Both the position numbers and the translations under genes were made by a program. Below the pieces are notes generated by a model. It did no database searches, was not told the DNA's origin, and saw only the letters and a program-made list of their open reading frames with translations. A stretch of DNA of 64,000 nucleotides. Source: Janthinobacterium agaricidamnosum NBRC 102515 = DSM 9628 (GTDB taxonomy: Bacteria; Pseudomonadota; Gammaproteobacteria; Burkholderiales; Burkholderiaceae_D). Positions 18,320-27,382 of the stretch are shown here, in pieces (within the stretch, counting starts at the first letter, position 1; the number at the start of each line of letters is the position of its first letter). The stretch covers positions 725,733 to 789,732 of the forward strand of contig NZ_HG322949.1 of NCBI RefSeq assembly GCF_000723165.1. The letters are read 5' to 3'.

Positions 18320-19116
18320 GCCGATTCCCTGATCAAATGGGCCAGCGGTGCGGCCGCGTGGCGGAAGCCGGACGGCAAGACCGTCGATGCCGGCGCGGCG
18401 CCGCTCACATCGATCACCAGCACATCCTGGATCTGGGCCAGTGCCGGCGTGCGCAAGGTCCAGCGCCGCCACGCCTGCTGCAATTCGGTGTGCCACGCGG
18501 CCGGGCAGGGTTGCGACTGCAGCGCCGTGATGCGGCCGCTGGCCACGGCGGCGATGACCAGCCGGCCCGCTTCGATGACGGCAAACGCTTGCGGCTGCTT
18601 GGCGGCGATGGCGCGGCCGGCCACGCTGACCACCGGCTCGACGGCGCGCAAGATGTGGCCATGCTCTGCCGCCGCCGCTTGCAGCGCCTGCCGCAATTCG
18701 CTGTCGATGCCGCACACCAGGCGCGGCTGGCCGTACGGCGCATCGTCGGCGACGATGGCCCAGCCGCGCGCCTCGTCGCCGTATAGCGCGGCCAGCTGGG
18801 TCTGCAGGAAACGTGCCGCAGCGCTGTCCGACAGCAGCGCATCGCTCCACGGCACCAGCGCCATGCGGCACCAGCGGCTCGACAGGCTGACCGACAGCGG
18901 CGGCCTGGCGCCGCCAGGCTGCAGCTGCGCCAGGTGTTGCAGGTGTCGGGTCAACGCCGCCAGCGACACCTGCCAGTGGCCGCCGGGATTGTCGATCGCC
19001 GTCGCGAACGCGCTGCCGGAGACCAGCTTGCCGCCCCGGTACAGCACGCCGCTCAACTGTTGCGGCGCCAGATGCAGGCTCAGGACGGGCCGAAAAAACT
19101 GCTTAATAAGTGACAC
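18310..19116 (-). CDS. PilM/GspL-cytosolic/MshI-like actin-fold protein
   Basis: The 268-residue soluble protein is Ala/Leu-rich. It begins MSLIKQFFRPVLSLHLAPQQLSG and contains an ATPase-like strand set (AFAVIEAGRLVIAAVASG and DVLVIDVSG). The position between the GspE ATPase and the PilN-like gene matches PilM in type IV pili or the cytosolic half of GspL. In T2SS these are one protein; here the functions are split over separate genes as in pili and MSHA systems. The assignment is mainly contextual. Confidence 0.7.
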   Translation of the reverse strand: MSLIKQFFRPVLSLHLAPQQLSGVLYRGGKLVSGSAFATAIDNPGGHWQVSLAALTRHLQHLAQLQPGGARPPLSVSLSSRWCRMALVPWSDALLSDSAAARFLQTQLAALYGDEARGWAIVADDAPYGQPRLVCGIDSELRQALQAAAAEHGHILRAVEPVVSVAGRAIAAKQPQAFAVIEAGRLVIAAVASGRITALQSQPCPAAWHTELQQAWRRWTLRTPALAQIQDVLVIDVSGAAPASTVLPSGFRHAAAPLAHLIRESAWA

Positions 19117-20791
19117 GGTTCAGCTCCGTCAACGTGGTTTCGCCCAGCCGCACCAGGTCCAGCCCGGCGTCGCGCGCCAGCCGGAAACCCATCTTGGCGG
19201 CTTCTTCCTTCATATGGCTGACGGGCGCGCGGGTGCAGATCATTTCGCGCATCGCATCGTTCAGGATCAGCACTTCGGCGACCGCTTTGCGGCCCTTGTA
19301 GCCGGTGCCCCGGCAATGGCCGCAGCCTTTGCCGGCCTTGAAGCGCCAGCCCCGCACCTGGCCGGGATCGAGTCCGCTTTCCAGCAATTCACCGGCGTCC
19401 GGCTCGGCATCGGCGGCGCAGTGCTCGCAATTGAGGCGCAGCAGGCGCTGGGCCACGATGCCGTTCAGCGCGGCGGCGAAGCTGTACGCGTCGACGCCCA
19501 TGTGCAGGAAGCGGCCGACCACGTCGAACACATTGTTGGCGTGCACGGTGGTAAACACCAGGTGGCCGGTCAGCGACGCCTGCACGGCGATTTGCGCCGT
19601 TTCATCGTCGCGGATTTCGCCGATCATGATTTTGTCGGGGTCGTGGCGCAGGATCGAGCGCAGGCCGCGCGCAAAGGTCAGGCCCTTTTTTTCATTGACC
19701 GGAATTTGCAGCACGCGCGGCAGCCGGTATTCGACCGGGTCTTCGATGGTGACGATCTTGTCGCGCCCGGTATTGATTTCAGTGATCGCCGCATACAGCG
19801 TGGTGGTCTTGCCCGAACCGGTCGGTCCGGTCACCAGCAGCATGCCGTGCGGCTTGGCGGCCAGGCGGCGGATCTGTTCGATCGCATCGCTGTTCAAGCC
19901 CAGGCTTTCCAGCCGCAGCGCCTGCGCCGCCTCGGTCAGCGCGCGCCGGTCCAGCAGCCGCAGCACCGCGTCTTCGCCGAAGATATTCGGCATGATCGAG
20001 ACCCGGAAGTCGATTTCGCTGCCCTTGACGCGCACCTTGAAGCGGCCGTCCTGCGGCACGCGGCGTTCGGCGATGTCGAGGTCGGCCATGACCTTGATAC
20101 GCGAAATGACCTGTTCCGCCATTTGCAGGCCCTGCACCTGGCCGGCCTGCACCAGCACGCCGTCGACCCGGTACTTGATCAGCAGGCTGGCCACGTCGCA
20201 TTCGAGGTGGATATCGCTGGCCTGGAATTTCAGCGCGTCGTAGATGGTCGAGTTGACCAGCTTGACCACCGGGCTGCTGTCTTCGCTGATGCGTATCAGC
20301 GAAATGTCTTCGATGCTCTGGTCCAGGCCCGGCGCGTCGTCGGCATCGTGCATCATCTCGGCCATTGCCTGCTGCACGCTTTCCTGCTGCACCAGGTAGG
20401 CGGTCAAGTCGTCCGGATGGCACAGCGCGACGCTGAAGGCGCCGGCGATGGCGTAGTCGGCCCATTGCAGCAAGTCGTCGGCGAACGGATTGCCGATCAC
20501 CAGCACCGGCGCGGCATCGTCTTCCAAGGCCGCCATCAGCACGCACTCGCGCTGCGCGCAATCGGTGTAGGGCAGCAGCTCGAACGCCGGTTTGCCCTGC
20601 TGCAGCTGGTGCATGTTCCAGGCCGGGTAGCAGAACAGCGCCGCCAGTTGCGCCGTGAATGGTTCGGCCGCCAGGCCCGACATGTCCTGCATCACGGCCA
20701 GCGGCGGCCGGCCCTGGGCCAGCGCGGCGGCGCGGGCCCGTTGCAGCAGGGCCGCGTCCAGTTCCTGGGCCGCCGGTTCGCGCGCGTTCAT
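19103..20791 (-). CDS. GspE/PilB/MshE-type assembly ATPase
   Basis: The 562-residue hexameric ATPase has an N-terminal MshEN-like region, then the GspE core: Walker A GPTGSGKTTT, the Asp box, Walker B-like MIGEIRDDETAQIAV, and the His box TGHLVFTTVHAN. A four-Cys zinc site (CEHC ... CGHC) is intact. It powers extension of the pseudopilus. ATG 20791 overlaps the platform-protein stop by four bases (ATGA); frame upstream of this is non-coding shadow. The end overlaps the PilM-like gene by 14 bases. Confidence 0.95.
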   Translation of the reverse strand: MNAREPAAQELDAALLQRARAAALAQGRPPLAVMQDMSGLAAEPFTAQLAALFCYPAWNMHQLQQGKPAFELLPYTDCAQRECVLMAALEDDAAPVLVIGNPFADDLLQWADYAIAGAFSVALCHPDDLTAYLVQQESVQQAMAEMMHDADDAPGLDQSIEDISLIRISEDSSPVVKLVNSTIYDALKFQASDIHLECDVASLLIKYRVDGVLVQAGQVQGLQMAEQVISRIKVMADLDIAERRVPQDGRFKVRVKGSEIDFRVSIMPNIFGEDAVLRLLDRRALTEAAQALRLESLGLNSDAIEQIRRLAAKPHGMLLVTGPTGSGKTTTLYAAITEINTGRDKIVTIEDPVEYRLPRVLQIPVNEKKGLTFARGLRSILRHDPDKIMIGEIRDDETAQIAVQASLTGHLVFTTVHANNVFDVVGRFLHMGVDAYSFAAALNGIVAQRLLRLNCEHCAADAEPDAGELLESGLDPGQVRGWRFKAGKGCGHCRGTGYKGRKAVAEVLILNDAMREMICTRAPVSHMKEEAAKMGFRLARDAGLDLVRLGETTLTELNRVTY

Positions 20792-21981
20792 GACAAGCTC
20801 CCGGCAAGTTCGAAGATCGGCATATACATCAGCACCACCACGCCGCCGATGACGACGCCGATGACGGTCATCAGCAGCGGTTCCAGCAGCCGCGACGCCC
20901 AGTCGACCCAGCGCGCGAATTCCTCGTCGTGGAATTTGGCCGAGCGTTCCAGCATGTCGCCCAGGCGGCCGGTGTTTTCGCCGACTTTTAATAACGATTG
21001 GGCGACCGGGGTGGCCAGCTGGCTTTGTTCCAGCGCCGCTGAAAACGGCAAGCCTTCCTGCACCGCGCGGCGCGCCTGCGCCAGTTGCGCCTGCTGGGCC
21101 GGCAGCAGCATCGCGGCCACCAGGGCCAGCGCCTTGTGCAGCGGAATGCCGGCGTGCAGCAGCAGGCTCAGGGCGCGGTAAAAGCGCGCCAGGCGGAATT
21201 CGGCGGCCTTGCCGGACAAGACGGGCAGGCGCAGCACTTGCAGGATCAGCGCCTGGCGCATGGCCTGGTTGGCGGCGCCGAACGCCACCGCGCCGACGGT
21301 GCCGGCCAGCGCGGCCAGGCACAGCATCGGATGGGCCGCCAGCGCCTGGCCGAAACCGAGCAGCATTTGCGACATCCAGGGAATTTCGCGGCCCGAGCTT
21401 TCATACACCACGCTGAATTTCGGCACCACGTAGCCGAGCAAGAACAGCGTGACGAGGCTGCCGACCACCAGCAGCATGGCCGGATAGATCGCGGCCGAAA
21501 TCAGTTTTTTGCGGATCGCGTCGAATTGCAGCTGGTAGCCGACAAAGCGCGCCAGCGCCTCCGGCAGGTTGCCCGAGCGTTCGGCGGCGTGCACGGTGGC
21601 GATATAAATATCGGGGAAGATGGCCGGAAAGTCGGCCAGCGTGTCGGAAAAGCTTTTTCCTTGCTGCAGCGTCAGCATGATCGCGGCCAGGGTCGCCTTG
21701 GAAGCGTTACGGACTTCCTTGTTGTGCAGCGTGGCCATCGCCTCGCTCAGGTTCAGCCCCGCTTCCAGCAGGGCCAGCAATTCCTGGCTGAACTGCAGCA
21801 GCGGGAATGCCTGTTGATGGTGCTTGATCGCGGCGCCAGCGCCGGGCAGGGCCGCGCTGTCGATCGCCAGTACGCGCCAGCCGTTGCGCGCGGCCGCGCG
21901 GATCGCGTCGGCTTCGCTGGCCGCGTCGATGGCGATCGCCTGCCTGCCGGCGGCGCCTTGCACCTGGAGTTGGAACTGCAT
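20788..21981 (-). CDS. GspF/PilC/MshG-type inner-membrane platform protein
   Basis: The 397-residue protein has two T2SSF domains (QFSQELLALLEAGLNLSEAM and FYRALSLLLHAGIPLHKALA) and three membrane segments around 165-185, 215-235 and 370-390. It anchors the ATPase and pseudopilus base in the inner membrane. It is the first gene of the ten-gene operon, whose promoter must lie in the 22.0-22.25 kb spacer. The N-terminal 60 residues are a small alpha/beta extension. Confidence 0.93.
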   Translation of the reverse strand: MQFQLQVQGAAGRQAIAIDAASEADAIRAAARNGWRVLAIDSAALPGAGAAIKHHQQAFPLLQFSQELLALLEAGLNLSEAMATLHNKEVRNASKATLAAIMLTLQQGKSFSDTLADFPAIFPDIYIATVHAAERSGNLPEALARFVGYQLQFDAIRKKLISAAIYPAMLLVVGSLVTLFLLGYVVPKFSVVYESSGREIPWMSQMLLGFGQALAAHPMLCLAALAGTVGAVAFGAANQAMRQALILQVLRLPVLSGKAAEFRLARFYRALSLLLHAGIPLHKALALVAAMLLPAQQAQLAQARRAVQEGLPFSAALEQSQLATPVAQSLLKVGENTGRLGDMLERSAKFHDEEFARWVDWASRLLEPLLMTVIGVVIGGVVVLMYMPIFELAGSLS

Positions 21982-22245
21982 GGTCGTCTCAGGCGTTCGG
22001 GCGGGCTCGCTGAAACAACAGAGGAGGGGGCGTGCGGCGAGCGGCGAAATATGTAGGCATTGGTTCAGACAATCTTCAAGTATTCATAATAAACGGCGGC
22101 AAACGCGGCAGCCCTACCTTAGACTGCGCTTGCGAAAAGATCAATATGCTTCTGTTGTTTTTTTAAATTATTACTACTTTTAAAGTATGGAAGAAAATGT
22201 GTAGGGCAAAGCTATGTAACGCAACCGTGCACATTTGCTTCAGCA
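21982..22245 (-). promoter_or_regulatory. Upstream region of the T2SS/MSHA-like operon
   Basis: This 264-base stretch before the platform gene is AT-rich in its distal part (22140-22215) and must contain the operon promoter. I could not pick a convincing -35/-10 pair. No open frame looks coding. It is bounded on the far side by a miniature inverted-repeat element. Confidence 0.4.
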
Positions 22246-22250
22246 CTAAA

Positions 22251-22407
22251 AACCTATCCCGGTAGAGAATACATCGCCTGCTGACAGCCCCTCAGAAGGG
22301 TGGATCGGCGTTGTTCGTCGTAGCATGGCTAGCCATGCGTCCTCCTTGCGCCTTGCCCACACTCCTGATGAGTAGCCATCCGGCGACGCTCCCTACTGGG
22401 ATAGGTT
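22251..22407. mobile_element. Miniature inverted-repeat element, copy A (non-coding, MITE-like)
   Basis: The 157-base element has inverted ends AACCTATCCC and GGGATAGGTT and is flanked by the direct repeat CTAAA (22246-22250 and 22408-22412). A perfect 16-base palindrome sits in the middle (22323-22338, GCATGGC-TA-GCCATGC). Reversed, it aligns along its whole length with copy B at 40486-40641. No gene fits inside. The target duplication can also be read as the 3-base TAA, the TNA pattern of some IS5-family elements, so mobilisation by an IS5-type transposase elsewhere is possible (inference). Confidence 0.85.
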
Positions 22408-22412
22408 CTAAA

Positions 22413-22553
22413 AACAGCCCCGCCGACAATGGGAAGGAGGGGCTGCCGAAGGACACTTATTACGTGATCAGGCTGACTTTGCCGATCACGAACGAGGTTT
22501 GCAGTGATGCATTCCAGGTGTGGTGCGTGCCTTCATATGCGGTCTGGCGACGG
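22413..22553. other. Spacer holding a possible 3' coding remnant
   Basis: On the minus strand, just after the M4 protease stop, a different frame stays open to a double stop (TAATAA at 22457-22462). It reads TAYEGTHHTWNASLQTSF and then VIGKVSLIT, which looks more protein-like than chance. It could be the end of a lost C-terminal domain of the protease or an old gene scrap. I do not recognise it. Confidence 0.25.
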
Positions 22554-24362
22554 TTAGCGTGACGCTGCCAGACTTTTCGGGAGTTCATCGACGTCGGCGC
22601 CGACGTTGATCGCCGCATAGGCGCGCTTGACGGCGATCGATTCGGCGCTGCCCACGCCATACAGTTCTTCCGCCGCTTGCACGACCTTGTTGCGCGCGTC
22701 GGCGTAATTGGTCGACGCGGTGAACTTGGTGGTGTTCGCCTTGAACCAAATACGGAAGGCCTTGTCGTTGCCGATGCCGGTCATCGCCAGCGGGCTTTTT
22801 TTCAGGTAGGAGCTGTAGTAATCGGGGGTGGCGCTCGACTTCGAGCCTTGCGACAGGAAGTAGAACATGCGGTTGTTCGGGCCGCTGCTGTAATGCACGT
22901 TCAGGTTTTTCAGCGTGGTGCTCCACGCGTCCGGGCTGCGGCTATCCTTGCTCGGCTTGTACATCCAACGCAGCGGCTGGCCGGTCTTGCTGATCTCGGT
23001 GCCCATCTGCCAATCGTTGCCGGTGGCCGGGATCACGTTGCCGGTGCCGCGCGCGCGCGCATAGGCTTCGGTCATTTCGCCGCCGATGTCCGAGTTCGAT
23101 TCGTTCAAGCCGCCCGATTCGCCGGCGTAGGTCAGGTTGGAAGTCGCGTCGGTGACGCCGTGCGACATTTCATGGCCGATCACGTCGATCGCGCCCAGGC
23201 TCTTGAAGCTGTTGCCGTCGCCGATGTACATGCATTTGCAGCTAGGGTCGAAGAAGGCGTTGTCGTAGTTGTTGTCGACGTGGACCGCGATATAGGTGGC
23301 GGTGTTGTTGCCGTCCAGGCTTTGCCAGCCGAGCACGTTTTTCAGCGTGTCGTAGGTATTCATCAAGCCCCACATCGCATTCACCGCGGCGGTCTGGCCG
23401 TTGGCGTTGGTGGTGCTGCCGCCGGCGATGTATTGCTTGCCGTCGCCCCAGGTGTTGCTGGTATTGGTGTAAATGTTGCCGGGATTCGGGTTGGTTTCAG
23501 GGCTGTGGTTGGCGTTGGTGATCGCCATGCCGCCATATTTTCCACCGACGCCGCGGCTCGCATCTTTCAGCGAATAGGTGCTGCCGGTCAGCGTGGTATT
23601 GATTGGCACCTGGCCGTTGTACTGGCTGTTGCCGACGCCGACCACGGTTTGTAGCGCTTGCCACTGGTCGATCACTGCGCCGCTCTTGGCGTTGACGATG
23701 GTGTCGAAGTAGACCAGCTTGCCCTGGCTGGCCATGCGGGTCTTGACCAGGTAGGCCAGCTCATAGTGGTCGACCACTTCTTCCAGGTCGAGCGCGTTCA
23801 GCGATGCTTCGGCCTTGTCGACCGCCGAGGCGATGCGCACCGATTTCATCACCGGGTAGATCAGCAGCTCGGCTTGCGGCGCCCAGCGGTGAATGCCGCG
23901 CGGCGCGGTGGCCTTGACCACCACGTCGATCGCCGCGACCTCGCTCAGGACCGGTGCGACGTCCAGGTTGACGGTGCTGCTGCTGGTCACCGAATTGCGG
24001 TTGCCGTTGCCCAGGCCGGCGCGCCGGTCGGCCACCGATTCGCTGACGATGTCGCCGCTGTCATTGGTCACCACCACGGTTTCGGAACCGAAGATGCGCA
24101 GCCCCTTGAAGGTGTGCTGGGCGCGGCTGATCTTGGTGCCGACCACGCCAGGGTGCTGGCTGGATACGGCAAAGCTGTGGTCGGCGTCCAGGCCGAGCAC
24201 GCCGCGCTGCGAGGACAGCTTGGTCACCAGGCTGGAGGCTTCTTGCGGCGAGGCCTGGTTGACCGGCGCCGCCATCAGGGCTGGGGCGGCGCTGGCCGAT
24301 GTATTGATCATCATGGGTATCGCGATGATGGATGCGGCAATGATTGTCTTACGTAAATTCAT
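22554..24362 (-). CDS. Secreted M4 (thermolysin-type) neutral metalloprotease precursor
   Basis: The 602-residue preproprotein has a Sec signal (MNLRKTIIAASIIAIPMM, cleavage near SASA-AP), an FTP/PepSY propeptide (about 30-240) and an M4 catalytic domain. The zinc motif is His397-Glu398-xx-His401 with third ligand Glu421 (GGLNESNSD), spaced as in thermolysin. The C-terminal M4 region ends near residue 590 with no extra domain. ATG 24362 is chosen because GGAG lies 5 bases before it and a signal peptide follows. M4 elastases are classic type II secretion substrates, and the T2SS-like operon lies just downstream on the same strand (inference). Confidence 0.94.
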   Translation of the reverse strand: MNLRKTIIAASIIAIPMMINTSASAAPALMAAPVNQASPQEASSLVTKLSSQRGVLGLDADHSFAVSSQHPGVVGTKISRAQHTFKGLRIFGSETVVVTNDSGDIVSESVADRRAGLGNGNRNSVTSSSTVNLDVAPVLSEVAAIDVVVKATAPRGIHRWAPQAELLIYPVMKSVRIASAVDKAEASLNALDLEEVVDHYELAYLVKTRMASQGKLVYFDTIVNAKSGAVIDQWQALQTVVGVGNSQYNGQVPINTTLTGSTYSLKDASRGVGGKYGGMAITNANHSPETNPNPGNIYTNTSNTWGDGKQYIAGGSTTNANGQTAAVNAMWGLMNTYDTLKNVLGWQSLDGNNTATYIAVHVDNNYDNAFFDPSCKCMYIGDGNSFKSLGAIDVIGHEMSHGVTDATSNLTYAGESGGLNESNSDIGGEMTEAYARARGTGNVIPATGNDWQMGTEISKTGQPLRWMYKPSKDSRSPDAWSTTLKNLNVHYSSGPNNRMFYFLSQGSKSSATPDYYSSYLKKSPLAMTGIGNDKAFRIWFKANTTKFTASTNYADARNKVVQAAEELYGVGSAESIAVKRAYAAINVGADVDELPKSLAASR

Positions 24363-25283
24363 CTCTTCTCCGTGGGTATCGATGAGGAATGTGGTGGATG
24401 CGACTTGGCCGCTGGTATCCGATGGCCATCCCGGTATTTCCCACGGCCGGACAACAGGGTAGTTGTGCGAACGTTTCAAAAAGGAAACATCGAGAGCGCG
24501 ACACTATTCCGTTCCGTTATCAAAAGTCAAAAATCTTCGCAAATTGGTCGAAATGTTGCCGAGTGTTAAGAATTAGACATTTTGACCACACTTTGAAAAG
24601 GCCCGTCAAACTCGTTGCCGCATGTCGTACCGGTGTTCATTGAGATGTTCCGTGGATATGGAACTTTGATGCCGGTCCTGCCACTTACCGACTTGTAAAT
24701 AAACCAAGAAGTCCCGCGATGCGCAAAATTGACTGAACCGCCCATCCTGCCGCGCTTGCGCTCTCGAGGAAAATACACCGTTACTAATATATGTCAGCAT
24801 TGCAGGATAAGTTGCTACGTTTTTGATAGTGATCACAAGAAATAAAATAAATCTGTTGATTTGTGAAAAAAACAACGAATAGTCTGATTTTCAATCAAAA
24901 CACTGTTGCTTTTTTTTAATGTCGCGTCCTACACTAACCAGACTATACCGGGATAGTTTCCGCTGGGATTGATAAAAAAAGCGCAAGCGGCATGACCGCA
25001 CAAAATTAGCGCATCGCGAACCAAGGGAGAAGTACATGTTGTCGTCACGCTCAGTTTGCATGCTTCGTTTCATCATCTTCAAGCCGCCGCCAATAGCGTC
25101 GCTGCGATAGCGCACGCTTTTTTTTCCAGACTGCCTCCGCGCTGCGGCGGCATGACCAACGCCGTTTCCGCCATGCCTGCAGGCACGGCGGCTGGCGCTG
25201 CTTATTGTGATTTTTGTGAAGGTGTGCCTGTCCAGGGCGCCGGCGTACCACGCCGTATCGTGCTGGGCCAGCGAAATTGAACT
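24363..25283. other. Long AT-rich intergenic region (921 bases)
   Basis: The stretch separates the minus-strand M4 gene from a plus-strand gene. 24480-25030 is AT-rich and should contain the protease promoter and one or more plus-strand promoters. A TTGCTT, 18 bases, then TACACT at about 24902-24931 is one candidate. A strong ribosome-binding site precedes a 24-codon frame at 25036-25110. The part 25111-25283 has another open frame with no clear ribosome site. No RNA gene was recognised. Confidence 0.4.
25036..25110 (+). CDS. Possible 24-residue small protein or leader peptide
   Basis: AAGGGAGAAGTAC immediately before ATG 25036 is one of the best ribosome-binding sites in the window, yet the frame stops after 24 codons (MLSSRSVCMLRFIIFKPPP, then IASLR). 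The peptide is basic with a short hydrophobic run. It lies 173 bases before the ACT-like gene. It may be a leader, a small protein, or the start of a gene later disrupted. No homology is claimed. Confidence 0.3.
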   Translation: MLSSRSVCMLRFIIFKPPPIASLR

Positions 25284-25937
25284 ATGCTTTCGATTTCCAG
25301 TAAAGTTGAACAAATCGTCATGGAGTCGGCTTTCCTGATGGAGGGCCTGGGCCGCGGCCTGCTCAATCTGTCGGAACTGGCGCGCCAGTTGCAGCCGCAG
25401 ATAGAGAGCGACTTGTGGAAGCCGGTCGGCCAGGCCGCCGTGGTGATGGCGCTGCGCCGGCTGGCCGAGCGGCTGCCGTCGCAGGGCGGCGACATCGTGC
25501 CGGCGCAGCGCAGCGGCGAACTGACCACGCGCACCGAACTGATCGTGTTCACCTACCGTTATTCCGAGCATACCTATGAATGCCACCGCCAGTTGCTGGC
25601 GCTGGCCGAGCCGCAGCGCGGCGCCTTCATCAGCGTCACGCGCGGTGTCAATGAAGTGATGGTGATTTGCAGCCGGGTGCTGGGCGGCGTGGTCGAAGAA
25701 GTGTTCAGCGGCGAACGCCAGCTGGCGCGGCGCGAGCGGCTGACGGCGCTGACGCTGCATTTGAATCCCGGCACCGGCTATACGCCGGCGATCTATCACG
25801 CGATCCTGAAGCGGCTGGCCTGGGACAAGATCAACCTGATCAACATGATTTGCACTTACACCGAACTGACGCTGCTGCTGGAGCATAGCCAGACCGGCGC
25901 GGCGTTTTCAGTGCTGTCGAAAATCATCGGGAATTAA
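25284..25937 (+). CDS. Uncharacterised protein with ACT-like C-terminal domain
   Basis: The 217-residue protein starts with a helical region (VEQIVMESAFLMEGLGRGLLNLSELARQL) that looks like a DNA-binding or regulatory helix set. It ends with a beta-alpha pattern (LAWDKINLINMICTYTELTLLLE) reminiscent of ACT domains of aspartokinase, which bind amino acids. No catalytic motif is seen. No Shine-Dalgarno sequence is evident before ATG 25284; the next ATG at 25320 is no better. It converges on argH with a shared terminator between them. The ACT call is by fold pattern only. Confidence 0.6.
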   Translation: MLSISSKVEQIVMESAFLMEGLGRGLLNLSELARQLQPQIESDLWKPVGQAAVVMALRRLAERLPSQGGDIVPAQRSGELTTRTELIVFTYRYSEHTYECHRQLLALAEPQRGAFISVTRGVNEVMVICSRVLGGVVEEVFSGERQLARRERLTALTLHLNPGTGYTPAIYHAILKRLAWDKINLINMICTYTELTLLLEHSQTGAAFSVLSKIIGN

Positions 25938-25960
25938 AAAAGGCCGGCATTGCGCCGGCC
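25936..25960 (-). terminator. Rho-independent terminator of argH
   Basis: A 7-bp perfect hairpin, GGCCGGC (25942-25948), loop ATTGC, GCCGGCC (25954-25960), is followed on the minus strand by six T residues (AAAAAA at 25936-25941 on the plus strand). It lies 24 bases after the argH stop and overlaps the end of the convergent gene, so it mainly serves argH. Confidence 0.85.
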
Positions 25961-25984
25961 CTTGCTGTTCAGCTTTGGTTCAGC

Positions 25985-27382
25985 TTACCCGGCCAGCTGC
26001 TGGCGCACGCGGGCGATCGCGGTCCGCACCTGGCGCGGCGCGGTGCCGCCGACGTGGTCGCGCGCGGCGACCGAACCTTCCAGCGTCAGCACGGTGAACA
26101 CGTCGTCGCCGACCAGTTCCGAAAATTCGCGCAACTGTTCCAGCGACAGGTCGGCCAGGTCGCAGCCGGCGTCGACGCAGGCGCGCACGGCGTGCGCCAC
26201 GGCTTCGTGGGCGTCGCGGAACGGCAAGCCTTTCTTGACCAGGTAGTCGGCCAGATCGGTCGCAGTGGCGTAGCCTTGCAGCGCGGCGGCGCGCATCGCT
26301 TCCGGCTTGACGGTGATGCCGCCGGCCATGTCGGCGAAGATGCGCAAGGTGTCGACCACCGTGTCGACGGTGTCGAACAGCGGTTCCTTGTCTTCCTGGT
26401 TATCCTTGTTGTAGGCCAGCGGCTGGCCTTTCATCAAAGTCAGCAGGCCGGTCAGGTGGCCGTACACGCGGCCGGTCTTGCCGCGCGCCAGTTCCGGCAC
26501 GTCCGGGTTTTTCTTTTGCGGCATGATCGACGAGCCGGTGCAGAAGCGGTCGGCGATGTCGATGAAGCCGATGCGCGGGCTCATCCAGATCACCAGTTCT
26601 TCCGCCATGCGCGACACGTGCATCATGACGACGGCGGCGGCGGCGCAGAATTCGATCGCGAAATCGCGGTCCGACACGGCGTCCAGCGAGTTGTGGCAGA
26701 CGTCGTCGAAGCCCAGCGTCCTGGCCACGCGCTCGCGGTCGATAGCGAAGGTGGTGCCGGCCAGCGCGGCGGCGCCCAGCGGCAGGCGGTTGACGCGCTT
26801 GCGGCAGTCCAGCATGCGTTCGCTGTCGCGGCCGAACATCTCGACGTAGGCCAGCATGTGATGGCCGAACGTGATCGGCTGCGCCACTTGCATGTGGGTG
26901 AAGCCGGGCATGATGGTGTCGGCGTGCTGTTCGGCCAGGTCCAGCAGCGCCGAACGGAAGGTGGCCAGCAAGCCGGTGATGTCGTCGATCGCGGCGCGCA
27001 CGTACAGGCGGATGTCGGTCGCGACCTGATCGTTGCGCGAGCGGCCGGTGTGCAGGCGCTTGCCGGCGTCGCCGACCAGCTCGGTCAGGCGTTTTTCGAT
27101 ATTCAGGTGGACGTCTTCCAGGTCGAGCAGCCATTCGAATGTGCCGGCGCCGATTTCGCCGGAAATCTGGGCCATGCCGCGCTGGATTTCAGCGTAGTCG
27201 AATGCGCTCAGGATGCCTTGCGCGTGCAGCATTTCGGCATGCGCCAACGAGCCTTCGATGTCGAACAGCGCCAGGCGCTTGTCGAAAAAGACCGAGGCGG
27301 TGTAACGCTTGACGAGATCCGAAACAGGCTCGGAAAACCGCGCCGACCATGCTTCGCTTTTTTTGGAGAGTTGTGCTGTCAT
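25985..27382 (-). CDS. argH: Argininosuccinate lyase ArgH
   Basis: This 465-residue enzyme cleaves argininosuccinate to arginine and fumarate, the last step of arginine synthesis. The fumarase/aspartase-superfamily signature [12 protein letters not shown] with the catalytic Ser is present, as are [10 protein letters not shown] and [10 protein letters not shown]. Length is standard. It is monocistronic between a divergent spacer and its own terminator. It lies near a probable Asp-Arg polymer utilisation locus, but ArgH is biosynthetic and the closeness may be chance. Confidence 0.97.
   Translation of the reverse strand: MTAQLSKKSEAWSARFSEPVSDLVKRYTASVFFDKRLALFDIEGSLAHAEMLHAQGILSAFDYAEIQRGMAQISGEIGAGTFEWLLDLEDVHLNIEKRLTELVGDAGKRLHTGRSRNDQVATDIRLYVRAAIDDITGLLATFRSALLDLAEQHADTIMPGFTHMQVAQPITFGHHMLAYVEMFGRDSERMLDCRKRVNRLPLGAAALAGTTFAIDRERVARTLGFDDVCHNSLDAVSDRDFAIEFCAAAAVVMMHVSRMAEELVIWMSPRIGFIDIADRFCTGSSIMPQKKNPDVPELARGKTGRVYGHLTGLLTLMKGQPLAYNKDNQEDKEPLFDTVDTVVDTLRIFADMAGGITVKPEAMRAAALQGYATATDLADYLVKKGLPFRDAHEAVAHAVRACVDAGCDLADLSLEQLREFSELVGDDVFTVLTLEGSVAARDHVGGTAPRQVRTAIARVRQQLAG

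Noticed and set aside
25056..25280. 74-codon plus-strand frame in the spacer before the ACT-like gene
   Set aside because: No ribosome site and no recognisable motif; it overlaps the better-supported 24-codon frame. It is in frame with the next gene but separated by a stop, so a lost N-terminus cannot be excluded, only not supported.
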